DNA from: Helicoverpa zea
Lineage: Eukaryota > Arthropoda > Insecta > Lepidoptera > Noctuidae
Reading direction: 5' to 3'
Assembly (NCBI RefSeq): GCF_022581195.2
Contig: NC_061474.1
Span: 3,224,001 to 3,288,000, forward strand
Length of the DNA stretch: 64,000 nucleotides
Numbering within the stretch: the first letter of the stretch is position 1; every line of letters begins with the position of its first letter. The notes beneath the pieces are model-generated. The model did no database searches. It was not told the origin of the DNA and saw only the letters and a list, made by a program, of their open reading frames with translations. The position numbers and the translations under genes are program-made. Positions 47,803 to 61,400 of this stretch are shown piece by piece.

Positions 47803-49440
47803 TGTTTGCTTAGTTAACTGACTCCCGCAAAGTATAAGATTCGCAATCCATCTGGAGATAGGTTTATTTTCTGTGGAGTAATTTTTTTTTGAAAAATGTG
47901 TGTTTGAAGCCAATCATACCTACTTAACCATACAGAGGCTTGCATACTAAAAAACAAAATATTTCTTCCACAGATGTAAATCCACCGATTGTCGGAGATC
48001 AGATATAGGAAGGCTACCTCAAGCCATGGCGGAGTTGACAAATGCCTTAAGAACAATGTAAATATCGTTGTTGTATGTATATGTAATTAAGTTTGTACGC
48101 CGTACGAGAGATTTACAACTAATTCATAGTTATTATTATTGTTTTAATAGCGCTATTTGTATAACTGAGATCGAATAAACTTTTTTGGAAGATGTTGATT
48201 GTTATGCAGTTGCATTGATCAGGGGTAAACAATGCTAGGTTTTTTTGAGTTTTGGGTACTAAATTTGTATTCAGGAATATGCGTTAGATGTATGTCATAG
48301 TAGAAACCGTTTAGTTTATAATTGCACTGAAAGGTTTTTGGGCTTTTTACATCGAGAAAGTCACCTTCAGATGAAAAATCTTACCATAGCTATTCATTTA
48401 TGAATGATTGATAGCAATGACAGAGCTAATTTTTTTCAGTTATTCTTTTGAATTCAAAAATCATCTCGTTTTGGCCTTCACGCAATATAAAATTTTTAGT
48501 AGATATTGTGTTCAATAAATTGTTGTCTCTTTGCACATGTATTGTAGTAATAAACATTTTCTATTTATTTACTACAAATACACTGTTGTCAGTTTATAGG
48601 TAATGTAACGCGGATATATGTAACTTTTATTACTGGCTAAAATCAAAAACGCCTAGGAGCCTACTAGTATGTATCATTTTGCACAATTGTAATTTCAAGC
48701 AACTAAAATTACTGACCAATAATTATGTGATTTCAAATTTAAAACGCCGGAAGACGCTGGATGCAGGTCGCCTCCAACAGGTATCTGTGGAGATCCAAGG
48801 GGGAGGCCTATGTTCAGCAGTGGACGTCCTATGGCTGAGATGATGATGAAATTTAAAACGACTATGACCATAGTTATTCGATATGAAACGATTTCGTACA
48901 TTGAATGCGTGCATTAGCGTTATAAGTTCAGTTGTGATATACTTATAATTTTATAGCTTTTATAACGCTAGAGTATTGTATAGTGAGCGAGAGCTTCCGA
49001 AATGTTTTTATGTCTACTTCAGTTATTGAATAAAATGCACTAACTATTAGAAATGTTTTTTTTTGTGTAACCGAACCTTACTCAACTTTCCTCTGAAAAT
49101 TATGAGCTAGACTTAACAGTAATTTATAATTCAGTGTGGGACAAAGATGTTGTCATATAAATTGAGCATATCTTTCCCCAAATGAAATCTATAACATAGT
49201 CATGTCTTAAAAGTTATTTCTGAACAGTTCTTCAATGTTGAGTAATTATTAATGATAAGAAATCAATTGTTATTTATACAGATGTCCTTCGAAGTACGGT
49301 ACCATAATATTGTTTTTAACGTTTAATTTTGCCGTCAAACATTCAAATAAAAACCATGACTGCGTGTATAAGAATTGGCTATAAATATATTTCGTATAAT
49401 ACTATAACAATAACTAAATAAGTACAGTTATCACAGTCGG
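47803..49440. other. intergenic region between convergent CHMP3 and XPR1
   Basis: AT-rich. A candidate CHMP3 3' UTR exon lies at about 47974-48180: acceptor 'tatttcttccacag', then a polyadenylation signal 'aataaa' near 48176. A retroposon tail is at 48765-48850 ('gggggaggcctatgttcagc'). The XPR1 3' UTR should occupy the bases just left of 49441. Confidence 0.4.
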
Positions 49441-52400
49441 TCACAGCATCTTGGAAGAGAGGTCGAGTTCCAGTTGCATGTCTTGTATCGACTCCTTCTT
49501 GAGAAGCGGCTTGCGGTCACTCTCCTTTGTCTTTTTCGCGTTTTTCTTGTTTTTCGTTAGTCTGGGAACAATAAAATTATATTTTAAAATGTGAAATAAC
49601 AATAATTTCCGAAAACTCAAATGAAAGCTAATTTTGGGGGAGAGCTTGGGTTTATCATTACAAATAAAGTCATAAAAGTCCCCGTCTAGTCCGATATTCG
49701 AGATCAAAAGTAAAGTTTGAGGATTTTTTCGAAATCGGTAAATTTTATAAAAAAACCCAAAACCAAGTTGTAGATCTTGAAATTCTACACCAAAATGGTC
49801 TTGGTGTTTTTTTCCTAAGAGGTAGGAGGTATTCGTGAGGTATTGATAAAGAGAGCACGTTATTTTCGGTCCTGCTTGTGATCTCTCTCCGGTCACGGTA
49901 GTGTCGGATTGCCGTCCCATCGCAAGCAGGGAATGAAGGAATAGTGAGTGCACCTGTGTCGGCGCAAATGCTTGTGCACTATAATGTCCTGCGCAGTTGG
50001 CTGATCTCCTTATATGAGAACAGCCGCCGTGGCCGAAATCGGTCTTGGACGTATGATGATGGCGCCACGGAGATGTCGCGAACGGCTCGGAACTTGCCGC
50101 AGTTGTTCAGTTGGAGACTATACACTAGACACACAGTGGCTACAGATGACACTGACCTGTTAACGACGCCGTCGGGCTGGTCCATCATGCGGATGATGTC
50201 GGCCTGGTCGGACGAGTCGAGCGGCGCCACGGAGATGTCGCGAACAGCTCGGAACTTGCCGCAGTTGTTTAGATGCTCGTTTTCCAGGCGGAAGAAGTTC
50301 CAGATGAATCGTCTGCAATAGAAATCAAAATAATTAAAAATAAAATTAATATTTAAGCCGATTGTGACTGCAAGATTAATATAAACACTAAAGGATTGCA
50401 AAAGTTTCCAGAAGAAATATGTAGGGGTTTTGTCAGTAAGTTTGATTTTCTGTTCGATCCACAGCAGCCAGAAGAGCCATTTGATCATTTTGTAACTCCC
50501 ATAAAAAGTGCATATGAGAGAGGCTGACACCCCTGACCCCGTCATAAAAATCAATTATGTACATTATAAATAAATACAATTATAAACAAACACTATTTAG
50601 TACATTAGTTGTTTTGTTATAGTTGCACAGCAAGGCGTTAGGAACGCATGATATAAAGTTTTGACTATTATTTTATAACTTTTTATACCAGAAAAAGGTA
50701 ATTATTATTTACCTGAAGACCTCAAGCGGCGCCAGTATAGACGTCATGGTCTCGCCGGAGACGAGCTTGTTCTCCGTCAGCACGAACGACACCGTCCAGA
50801 TGAAGCGGAGCACGAAGTCTTCCACTATCGCGAAGTAGTAGAACTGGAATATGAAGATATTCAGGTTATTTACAGGTTTATTTAGAAACAAAAGAAATAG
50901 AGGCTAAAACTCTTAGAGCTGTGTCCTATATTGTTTCTAGACTGTAAAATGAACCACTTCTATAACATACGGATGACTTGAGTTCGCGTAAAAATAAAGT
51001 TACTGAGCTGACTTTGCATGTGCCGTTTAAATACTTAGAACCAAAAAGCCCACCAAACCTATCTCGTGTTCAAAGTATCCCTGGAGTCCCAAACTCTAAT
51101 TTTCCAAATAGGTTCAGCTGTTCTGCAGTCAGAAATTCTGACAGTCAGTCTTATGCAGTATGTATTAGATTGAGCAGGTCAGATACCTAGGCAGTCGCCC
51201 CATGTGGCACACTGATTCTCAGCTGCATCCCGTTGGACTGGAAGCCGACCCCAACTCAGTTGGGTAAAGGCTAGGTAGATGATGACTTGATTTAGAGTTT
51301 CTGTAGAACTCAACCGTAAGAGGCAACTTTTCTTCTGGAATGTTACTCACCCCGGGACTATAAACGATCTCCTCCCTGAGGAACTTGTTCTCGGCGTTGG
51401 GTCCGCAGCTGAACAGCCCCCAGTCCATCTTCACGTCCCACGTGTACGTGTACAGGGAAGACACCAGTTGACACGCGAACCAGAGGTATAGGAACGGGTT
51501 GTCGTATGCGTCTGTTGATGTTGGGTCTGAGAAAGTAGATAGTCGTATGAGACATCTTATTTTTGATAGATCATTGATAATGATTTTTAAAAAATCCTAA
51601 TAAATTTGATAAATCAGCTATTAAACCTCTTGTATGCGCTAATTAGAGAACAATAGAAAATCCATTGTGTCTCGCGTCGATGTGCGCAGCGGCATACAAG
51701 GCGGGTTAAATATTTTCCTCGATATTTTTGCCTCAAATATTATCTATTCAGGTAATTACAAAAAATTACTTGTTAAATGTTTTTAAATTATTGGTCACTA
51801 AATAGACAGCTCAAAACCTCCTTTTAGCTTTCCTTTGCAAAATTATTCTAGACCCCAGATTTCAAAATATTGAGAGTAAAATTAGTAAATCCGTTTAAAG
51901 CCACCTTTTAATAATCAGGAACAGATGTTTTTCTGTTATTCATACAAAGAAAGTCTACAGATATTAAACAAGAAAATACAACAAACTTTCCTCTACTCAC
52001 CGCTATACAAAGTCCTGAGCGTCGCAAACAGCACAACAAAGAACGTAGTGGAGTACTTCCCAGCGTTAACCAGATGCGGGAAGGCTTCCCTGCTGTCGCG
52101 ATACCGGCGGAGGCATTGGAAGAAACGCGTCCACGCCGGCACTACGTTCACTAGGGCTCGGGTTATTATGAACCATTTCGTTTTCTCAAATGTTACTGGA
52201 ACGATAAAAAAGTTGGTTGAAAATTAAAAGAAATTATGGCGAGTACCTATATATTATGTACTATTAAAATTGACCTACCTATTTGCTGTGTGCGATGCAA
52301 ATGTGCCTAATATTTAAACAATTGTTCGGCAGTTAAACACAATACAAAAAGAACAATTTAGATGTATCTGGTTATATATTAACCAATTCGTTAATTAAAA

Positions 52401-55400
52401 TCCGTTATCAATTTAAGAGATAAAGATACTTATCTTTTTGTTTCTCTGTAACATCGTATCTTCTATTCATTGTGATTAACTAGACATTATTTCAGGGGAT
52501 TTGAATGTATTTTGCCTGAATGGCAAAATTCATGTGGATTATAGTCATGTGGGATCCTTAACCCACTTTTACTAGATATTAGCCAACTATATTGATCCTG
52601 GCCGATTTCGGCCACAGCGACTTGGATCTGCGGTTAATTTTGAGAGCTTCGCTGGTGTGCTCTCCAGTGACTGACAAAGCCAATTTTTGCAGTGAATGTC
52701 CGTCCACATTCACTGCAAAAATTGGCATTAGCCAACTACAAAATAAGCCACCTTCACCTACCATTAACATTAAACCAGTCGCTCCCCGTAGTATAGAAGG
52801 CTATGAGATAGTGGAAGTCGAGGAAGGCCGCCACGAAGGAGTTCCACTGGTCTGCCAGCCAGAAGTCAGCGAACAGCACCGGCATGAATGGAGCCGCTAG
52901 GATACGACCCTGGAACAGGGAATATGGAGTTTATGAGACTAAATATCAATTTAAAAAAGTTTAGGTAATAAATTGGTGCGGAAATGCGTATTTAACATAG
53001 CAAAGTGTCTATAGGTATATAGTTCCTACATCTTGATAATGTAAGTTAATGTCGATGCTATATAATAAATATAAATATTTTGTTTTTGTTTGTACAAGTA
53101 AAAGCTCCGAAATTTCAGAACCGATTTTGAAAATTGTTCAACTATTAGAGAGCGACACTATTCTCGTGTAACATAGGCTATATTTTATTCGGGTACGGGC
53201 AGAAGTTCTCCAGTGACATGGGTGAAACCGTGGGAAACCGCATATTTAATAATCTCATAGTCTTATTATGTTACTCGGAAAACGGCCGAGCCCAATAAGA
53301 GGTAACACAAGAAAACCGATTGCCATTCATTTTAGTTTAGAGATATTTAATTGTTTTTCCTTTGACTTTACAAAAGAAGGGGAGTCACTTGTAAGACAAA
53401 AGCTATTAAGTTAACATTTTAGACAAGGGCGTCACAAAAATATTTCAGACACCAACTTAACATTGCAATTTGAACCATAATCCCCTAACCATAAGACTCA
53501 AAACATCAACAGATATCATACATTTACGTCACCATATTTCAATAAGCACAAATTGTTTGTCTGTGTCCACTAATAGTGCATTAGCTACAGTAAAACGCTT
53601 GTAATTAAGAAGTCAATCATGTTGACTTGCGGCTAAACGATTATCGTAAGAAGACGACTTTACTTGGCTTTTTTGTATGAAGTTATTTATATTGGAAACT
53701 GGTGTAACGACTTACTCTGCAGCAGAGATAAATATATTTCACTATGAACGGTTTACAACGCTAACCTGGGTTAAGCGAGGTATAAGTCTATCTTTGTGTG
53801 TAAATTTGTGACATTTTTGCTACAAAACTACTGCATCAAATAAGATAAAAAATTGCATTAAGCTCAGCCCAGACTTTGATAAACAGGAATTGAATAATTT
53901 ATCATACCTACACCTACATATTTGTAATCTATACATATAATAAATCTGTAAAAAAACTGTGTCTGTACATTGAATATATTTAAAAAATAATAATTGGGTG
54001 GGGTTTAGAAACAGTAATGGAGCACAAATCCAAAAAAAAAATTCTGTCTGTTTGTCTGTATGTCTGTATGTCTGAATGTCTGTTTGTTTGTACACGCTAA
54101 TCTTCGGAACTACTGAACGGATTTCAATGATTTTTTCTTTGTTGTATCAGTATTAAGCCTGGTCAACATATAGGCTATAATATATCTTCGAAACTTGAAG
54201 ACCTGATGCAGAACTCCAACAGACCAACAAAACTATAAGAGATATAAAAATGGTGCCATGGCAAAAATTGTTTCATGTGATGAGCATTTTTAGTTGAGAT
54301 AATAAATTTGAAGATCTGGAACACCTGATGTGGAACCCCAAGAGCCCAGCTTCTCTGTACCATATACAGGTATGGCGTTTTAGCAAAAGTTGTTCAATTT
54401 GATAAGCACTTTCTATTGACTTATACAAATTGAAGATCTAAAACACCTGATGTGGAACTCCAGGTGCCCAGCTAGACTATAGCATATAGAGGTATGACGT
54501 TTTAGCAAAAGTTGTTCAATCTGATAAGCACTCTCTGTTGACTTATACAAATTGAAGGTGTAAAACACCTGATGTGGAACTCCAGGAGTCCAGCTAGACT
54601 ATAGCATATGAAGATATGACGTTTTAGCAAAAGTGGTTCAATCTGATAAGCACTCTCTATTGATGTATAAACATCGAAGATCTGGAACACCTGATATGAA
54701 ACTTCAAGAGCAATACTACACTTGAAATGTATAGAAATGAATGTTATGAAATAGGTATGGTGAATCCTATCCTAAAATAATGGACACGTATTTTTCTTTT
54801 CTCTCTCTCTCACAAACAAATAATAACGAAGATACAACAACGCTTCGTTAAGTCACTGCTTAGTACAAATTTTACATACTTAGACGTGGCGTCACGAGCC
54901 CTCACTCTCCGACTTTGTTGCGTTATATCTCATTATTATTTTGTATGTCTCTTCCAGACCTCGGGACTACAGAGTTCCGAATTTTTGGGAGGCAAACGTG
55001 GGGCCGAAGCCAACACGCTGAAGCCCTTTTGAGACAACTTTAATGAAATGGTGACACAATACCGTCGATTATCCCTTTATACACTATAGAAATGAACCCA
55101 AGGACATTCACCGGTGGACGTCGTTAAAAAAAAGACAATCCCCGGTTCTGTGCTAAACTATTGCTAACTATTGAGGGAAACTACTTGGGCTATTTGTGAT
55201 GGGATGTTAGTGGATGTCAATGGTACATGTAAAAATGGCAGGTGGAGACTCGCCACCTCACTTACTGGGCCCCCGGGAACCTGAAGCGTGAGGATACCTC
55301 GGCGGACTTTAAACACAGATTACGCGCTCCCTGTGCTTACCATGAGGCACCTACCCTCCGAGCAGGGCTACTAATCCTGCTCTAGCGACTCCACTCTGGA

Positions 55401-58400
55401 CGGCCAAGCCAAGCCAGAGGCGTGAGACCTACCCCCGTCATGGTTCACTCCGACCGGCCGGAGATGGGGGATACTCTCCCTGGAGAACTCAGCATATAGT
55501 ATAGCCCCGCGGGGTTGCTACTCCCCGTCATCAGCCTCAGATGTCCTGCGGTGCCTATATCTCATTATTATTGTCGTTATTATCTCAAGAGCCTTTGTCC
55601 CAATTATGTTATGGTCGACTTCCAGTCACGATGCAACTGAGTACCAGTGTTTTACAAGGAGCGACTGCCTATCTGACCTCCACAACCTGGTTACCCGCTC
55701 AACCCAACATACCTTGGTAAGACTTACTGGCTTCTGACTACCCATAACGACTGCCAAGAATGTTCAATGACAGCCGGAACCTACAGTTTAACATCCCCTC
55801 CAAATAACGGTTATTGGTATCCAAAATATACGTAGAAAGTACATACGAACTTAGAAAAGTTGCATTGGCAGGCACTTGCCAGACCTGGAATCAAAGACGC
55901 ACGCTCATACTTGAGAGATTGGTTCTCTACCCACTAAACCACCACGACTTCCACTAAGTCACCACGACTTTGTCATCTATTTAATGTTTTTTTACGTAAT
56001 AATACGTGTAACATTTTTGCCACATAACTTAAATGCAGACTTATTAGAATCACTACTTTTATCCCTATGATCACGCCTATTGCGGTTCAGTTCTCAGCGT
56101 TTTGTTTAGTCCAATTTAATTAAATATATGGAACGTTTCTAATGTTTATCCGTATTCCGTTGTTTTCAAGTCAACGGGCCCTTAAAATTCAATATCAGAC
56201 GGTTCAGATCTTTGATTTTGCTGACCCCGTAGTCGCTGGCATAAGGGACAGGATCCGCGTACGAAGTCGCGGGCAGAAGCTAGTATAATATAAATGGAAC
56301 CTTCTTTAATTAACTTAAAGATATAAAAAAATAATACTCACACATATCCTCAAAAACCAGAACCGTGCTTCATGTCGGAACACCTTCAGCGGATTCATAA
56401 GAAAGGCCAGCATTATTATAACCAACGCCAACGGGTTCACAAACGGAGGTATACTCAAACTCGCACTATATATAAAACTGAGTATACTTAGGGCCCAAAT
56501 GACCCCAAAAATGGCTGCCAACTCCATTAAATGCTGTTCAGAAAGATGATTTCTGGGGTCTAACTCGAAGATTAAGACGTGATTGACCCCCGAAGACCGC
56601 CATCCGTATACGTTGATGCCGATTAAGAATATGAACTCGACTAAAAGGAATGGGCCTCGGTATAATCTGAAGGCCGTTTTGAAGTTTTCTGTGCCCCCTT
56701 CGTGGAATAGTGCTGAAAAAGAAATTTTGGTGGTTAGTTTTGTCTAGTTATCCTAATTAGTTGGTTGCCAAGGCATAGTCGGATACAAAGATTTTTGATT
56801 CGGATACAAATAATTTTATCATCAGCTTTTTTATCGTCCCACTGCATGGATGGATTTTAATGACTGACACTGTAAATTGTATATGGCTTGTAAATATATT
56901 GTATGCCTACTTTGTATTTATGTCCGCGAAACATTTCTCTTGGGACGCAAGTGAAAATGTAGACCAAAGCTAGAATTATATGTATAAAATTAACCATAAA
57001 ATATTTCGATTTTTTGATGACCAGAATAGGCATTATTACTGCAGCGTCTCATTTCCTCATTCGCGTTTAAGAACCAGTCTACGCTCACAATATAAAAAAA
57101 GGATAATTATCGTTCAATCACATCACATGGTCAATGGCCGGTTATTGGTCAACTAATATCCCACGTAGGGGATTCCCCGTATACAAAGCTTTGATTGATT
57201 GTGACAGATCAATGAGTTAATCATCATTAAGTATTTATTATGACAGGTTGGTATGTAAAGAATTTGTGATACACATCGATTTCGCAATATACTAGATAAA
57301 TTATTATTGACAAGATATTTATTGATATGTTATTGATGGACTGCTAATCTGAGCAACATGAAAAGTTTGAGTACCATATTTAGGGTATGTTTTAGTTCGT
57401 TTATTTTAAAGAGAGACCCTACGTCCATAAATAACTTTGCAATACTTAATCAAATTTAGCTTTGTGAGACAGGTTTTTGACACTTGAAACGGCTTTTTTT
57501 CGCTCCTCTGTCCGTCCATCCGTCTGTCACCAGGCTGTATCTCATGAATCGTGATAGTTAGAGAGTTGAAATTTTCACAGATGATGTATTTCTGTTGCCG
57601 CTATAACAACAAATGAAAGCTAGAATAGAATAAATATTTTAGGGGGCTCCCATACAACAAACGTGATTTTTTGCTCATTCACACTCGCGCACCATTATTA
57701 AATAATGATACGGAACCCTTCTTGCGTCGCACTTGGCCGGTTTTTTTTATAAAATAACCGAGAAATTCCTGGAAATTTTATAAGCTCCATAAATATGTAT
57801 AATAAATAACTTGTACCGCATATATGAGATCACCTTTACACAATCTTGAAGGGGAAAATAACATTATTGCCAAAGGTAAGGACAGATAAAGATAATCCTC
57901 CTATCTTTATCTTTCCACATTTGCATAAGATCCTTTGGCCAGCTCAGATAAGTTGATTCAACAAAAATGTTTGTGAAAGAGATTTGTGTGTATATCTTTG
58001 TGAAATATTACGGAATCTTACGATAGCAGAGATAAGTGGAGATATTGTGTAATATATTGTACGCAGGACATAGATTTATTGTTGGATTAAGGAAGCTGAC
58101 AATGGAGGTGTATAGTCTTATGTTTGAAGGTCATATCTACATGTTTACTACCTATGTATAAGGAAATTCTGCCTGCCTCGTTGGTCTAGCTGTCGCAAGT
58201 GCGGCTGCTGAGTGCGAGGTCTCAGGTTCGATTCCCGAGTCGGGCCGAAATTGCTTTGTGGGTTTTAGAAGACTTTCACAAAGCAGCCCGGAGCCTGGAA
58301 GTTGGTGATTGATACACCCGTGCATCGGAGAGCACGTAAATGTCGGTCCTGCGCCTGATCCCTTTCCGGTCGTGTCGGATTGCCGTCCCATCGGGCTATG

Positions 58401-61400
58401 AGAGTGAAGGAATAGGGAGTGCACTTGTGTCTGCGCAAATGCTCGTGCACTATAATATGTCCCGCGCAGTTGGCTAATCTCCTTAAATGAGAACAGCCGC
58501 CGTAGCCGATAATCAGCTAGGAGGACATCATCATCATCATATGGAAATTCTAAAGGATAACAGTCTGTCTGTTTCAGGATTACGGTTAAAGCTAAAGCAA
58601 TGTGAATGAAATTGTGTACTCTGTGTATTTCTTGTTTCCAGCCTTAACACTAGGTAGCGGTGAAAGGGGGGCGTTTTTGGGGATGCTGTCCAACGTTATT
58701 TGACGTCAAACAGTGCTAATATAGGTAATTAGCCTACTGTCAAATAAGGAATTTGACTTTGTATGGAGACCAAATCCAGAAAGAATGATGACCACTTTTT
58801 TTTTGTCATTCATCAAAGTTATCAACACTTTGATTTATTAAATGAAAATTAATTATGCATATTTTAAAACCGATTAAATCAGGTATTAACTTATATCATT
58901 AACACTATCTATCAGCTATCAGAATTAATTAATTAGGTACAATATTAATTACCTAATTAATCACCATAATAACAAATATGGACATTTATTCATAATTAAA
59001 TGTAGCTATGTTGTAATGAAATTACTCATTGATTATCCTCTAGCTAGAATCGAGATAAAAATAATAATCATGTACCTAATTGAATCAGAATAATTCTATG
59101 AAATGTTTATTTTTGTTACACACTTTCTTAGGAATCAAGAAATTAATGTTTAAATTAGATTAGCTTCCGCCACGTGGTTGCACCCGAATGCCATGGGAAA
59201 TACTTCGCGCATCTGGATAAAAAGTAGCTATAGCCTTTCCGATAATGAATTCAATTCAATTCAATGTATTTATTTGTGAGCATAGGTATACAGAAAGGTC
59301 TTAAAATTAAACATGTTAGAGCTCTATGTTCTACCAAATGGAATTGGTGTAGGTACAAATAATTTTAATCCTATTGAGTTTATATAAAATCATAGTGTTT
59401 CTATTTTATCATTTAGAAATATTTCAAATATGAGCTATCTAACACTGAAATACTTTTTTGAATTGACTAATAGTTGTTGAGATTAGTGCATTCAAAAACA
59501 AACAAACTCTTCAGCTTAATAATATTTGTATAGATAAGATAGAGCTACCCGTTATTTGCGATAACATTTTTGTGAAAACATATTCTAAACAATGATATGA
59601 CGTATGTATGTATATTGACTGGGTATCCGAGTTTTTATCTTTAAGATAAAATAAATAGTACATTGTTCCGGGTAAGTGCACGCGACAGAATATCAGCAAT
59701 CGATCTTTTTTTGTTTTTTATAGAATCATTGATAAAAGGCACATGTAGAGGAAATTTATGCACCGAAGCCTTCTGCTTCTTAGCGAACATCTTGCGCTAA
59801 TTTAGAGATTCAAGGAAAAGCAGATAAAGTACCTACTAAAGGGCGATATACCTAGATGGCTTGAAAACCAATAGCTAATCCTAACCAAGACATATAAGTG
59901 CTTAGAAAGTCCGAGGACCCAAGATCACCGAAAACAAAAATGTCAATTCAGTTATAACAACTGTTTATAAATTTTCACGTTCTAGTTTCAAAGTAAACGG
60001 TTGTTTCCAGAAAAACAGACGTTTATACTGTCGGTGAACTTGGGCCTACATAAAATATTGGAACTTTGACTTTTAAAGCTAATTAAAAAGAATAAAGAAC
60101 TTACCAGACAACACAACAGTGATAAACAGCACAATAAAAGACCCCGAGAACAGTCCCACTTTGAAGGTCGTCCACGGACTCTGTTGCTCCCCTAAAGGGG
60201 GAACTCTCAACTTCTTCATGGCCTTCTGTCTATCGCCACCTTCCAGGTCATTAGTGACGGTAGCCTCTGTGTCACTGATCAGTCTGTCGATGTCCTTATT
60301 CGTGTAGAAGTGGGATGTTTCGACGTGTTCCGCTCGCCATTGTGCGCCATTGCTTACGTTTAGTAACTGCGAAAGACTGTTTGTTAGTTGGATATTTGTT
60401 TTTTTTGAGCAATTTTGGGAGTTGGTGGTGTTTTTGGGAGTAAGGGCCTAAAAGCTATCTTTGTGAGGATATACCGGTATCTTGGAATGAAGAATAAATT
60501 CTCTACCGTTAACATGATATTGAGGAATGCCTTTTTTAAAGTATGAAAAACGTAAACAGGCATTGTGATTGGATAATAAGTTATGAAAGAGTTGTCTCTA
60601 AAAAGCTTCATTTTTAATCAATGAATGTATGTATCTAGGTTTAAATTTTAGACAAAGATGGAACTTAAAAACGCTTTTATACTAGCGGATTTTCCCTAGG
60701 ACTCTATCCGGTGGCCGTCAATTGTTTTGGTTTTCGGTTACAGCGCGTAAACGCGCGGAAAAGCCACATAAAAACCGACCTGATAATCCGCTAGTGTGAC
60801 GTGTTAGCAACTACAACTATAGTGACATAGGGATCTATCTCATAGCAATATGCATAATATTGCTGGCACATAATCTATGAATGAATATGTCGTAAAATCT
60901 AAATGGCCTTTAATGTCTAGTGGATATTCAAGGCAAGAATATAATAATATCATGTTGCTGTGTATAATATCTAGTCAGCCAGGTAAATTCACCTTCGTAA
61001 GCGTATTTTATGAGATCAAATTCTTGAACTTGATCTCATAGAATACGCTTACCTACTTCTTTGCAAAATGATCGCACCTATATTCTAGCAAAGTCATTAT
61101 AGTTTAGAGTTTAGAGGAAACCTCTGCGGTTTTGTGATTAGCTATTATTTCTACTTATACGGTAGGTGTCTGGTCTAGTAGGAAAAATGTTCGGAAAACC
61201 ATCTTCACGCGTATTAAAACGACTTTCAGTTTGTTGGCAAACCACATATGTATCATTATCCAGAAATACCAAAATGACGATTCATTAAGAAAATGTTCCT
61301 CTTCACAATTATGCAATGTAAAGCCAATAAACTATTACTATTACTAATAATAAACCAAATTGCGGGAACAAATATTAGTAAACGATTACCAGTATCGTCT

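Larger units (their letters stand above)
53930..56286 (+). mobile_element. composite repeat of about 2.35 kb in an XPR1 intron
   Basis: The start resembles common moth repeats ('tatacatataataaatctgt', a TCTG/TGTC-rich run at 54043-54090, 'cggaactactgaacggattt'). The end 'cgaagtcgcgggcagaagct', followed by 'agtata' (56261-56286), is the matching 3' terminus, which suggests one long insert. Inside are a 122-bp tandem array, a GC-rich block (54880-55560, e.g. 'ccgaccggccggagatgggg') with no long frame, and a reversed SINE B. No transposase is found; the class is unknown. Confidence 0.5.

Noticed and set aside
49441..49953. 170-codon minus-strand frame as one exon
   Set aside because: Only 49561-49441 is XPR1 coding; the rest is intron and SINE.
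49979..50554. 191-codon minus-strand frame as one exon
   Set aside because: It crosses the true XPR1 exon (50312-50157), its intron flanks and the duplicated fragment; splice sites and homology limit the coding part.
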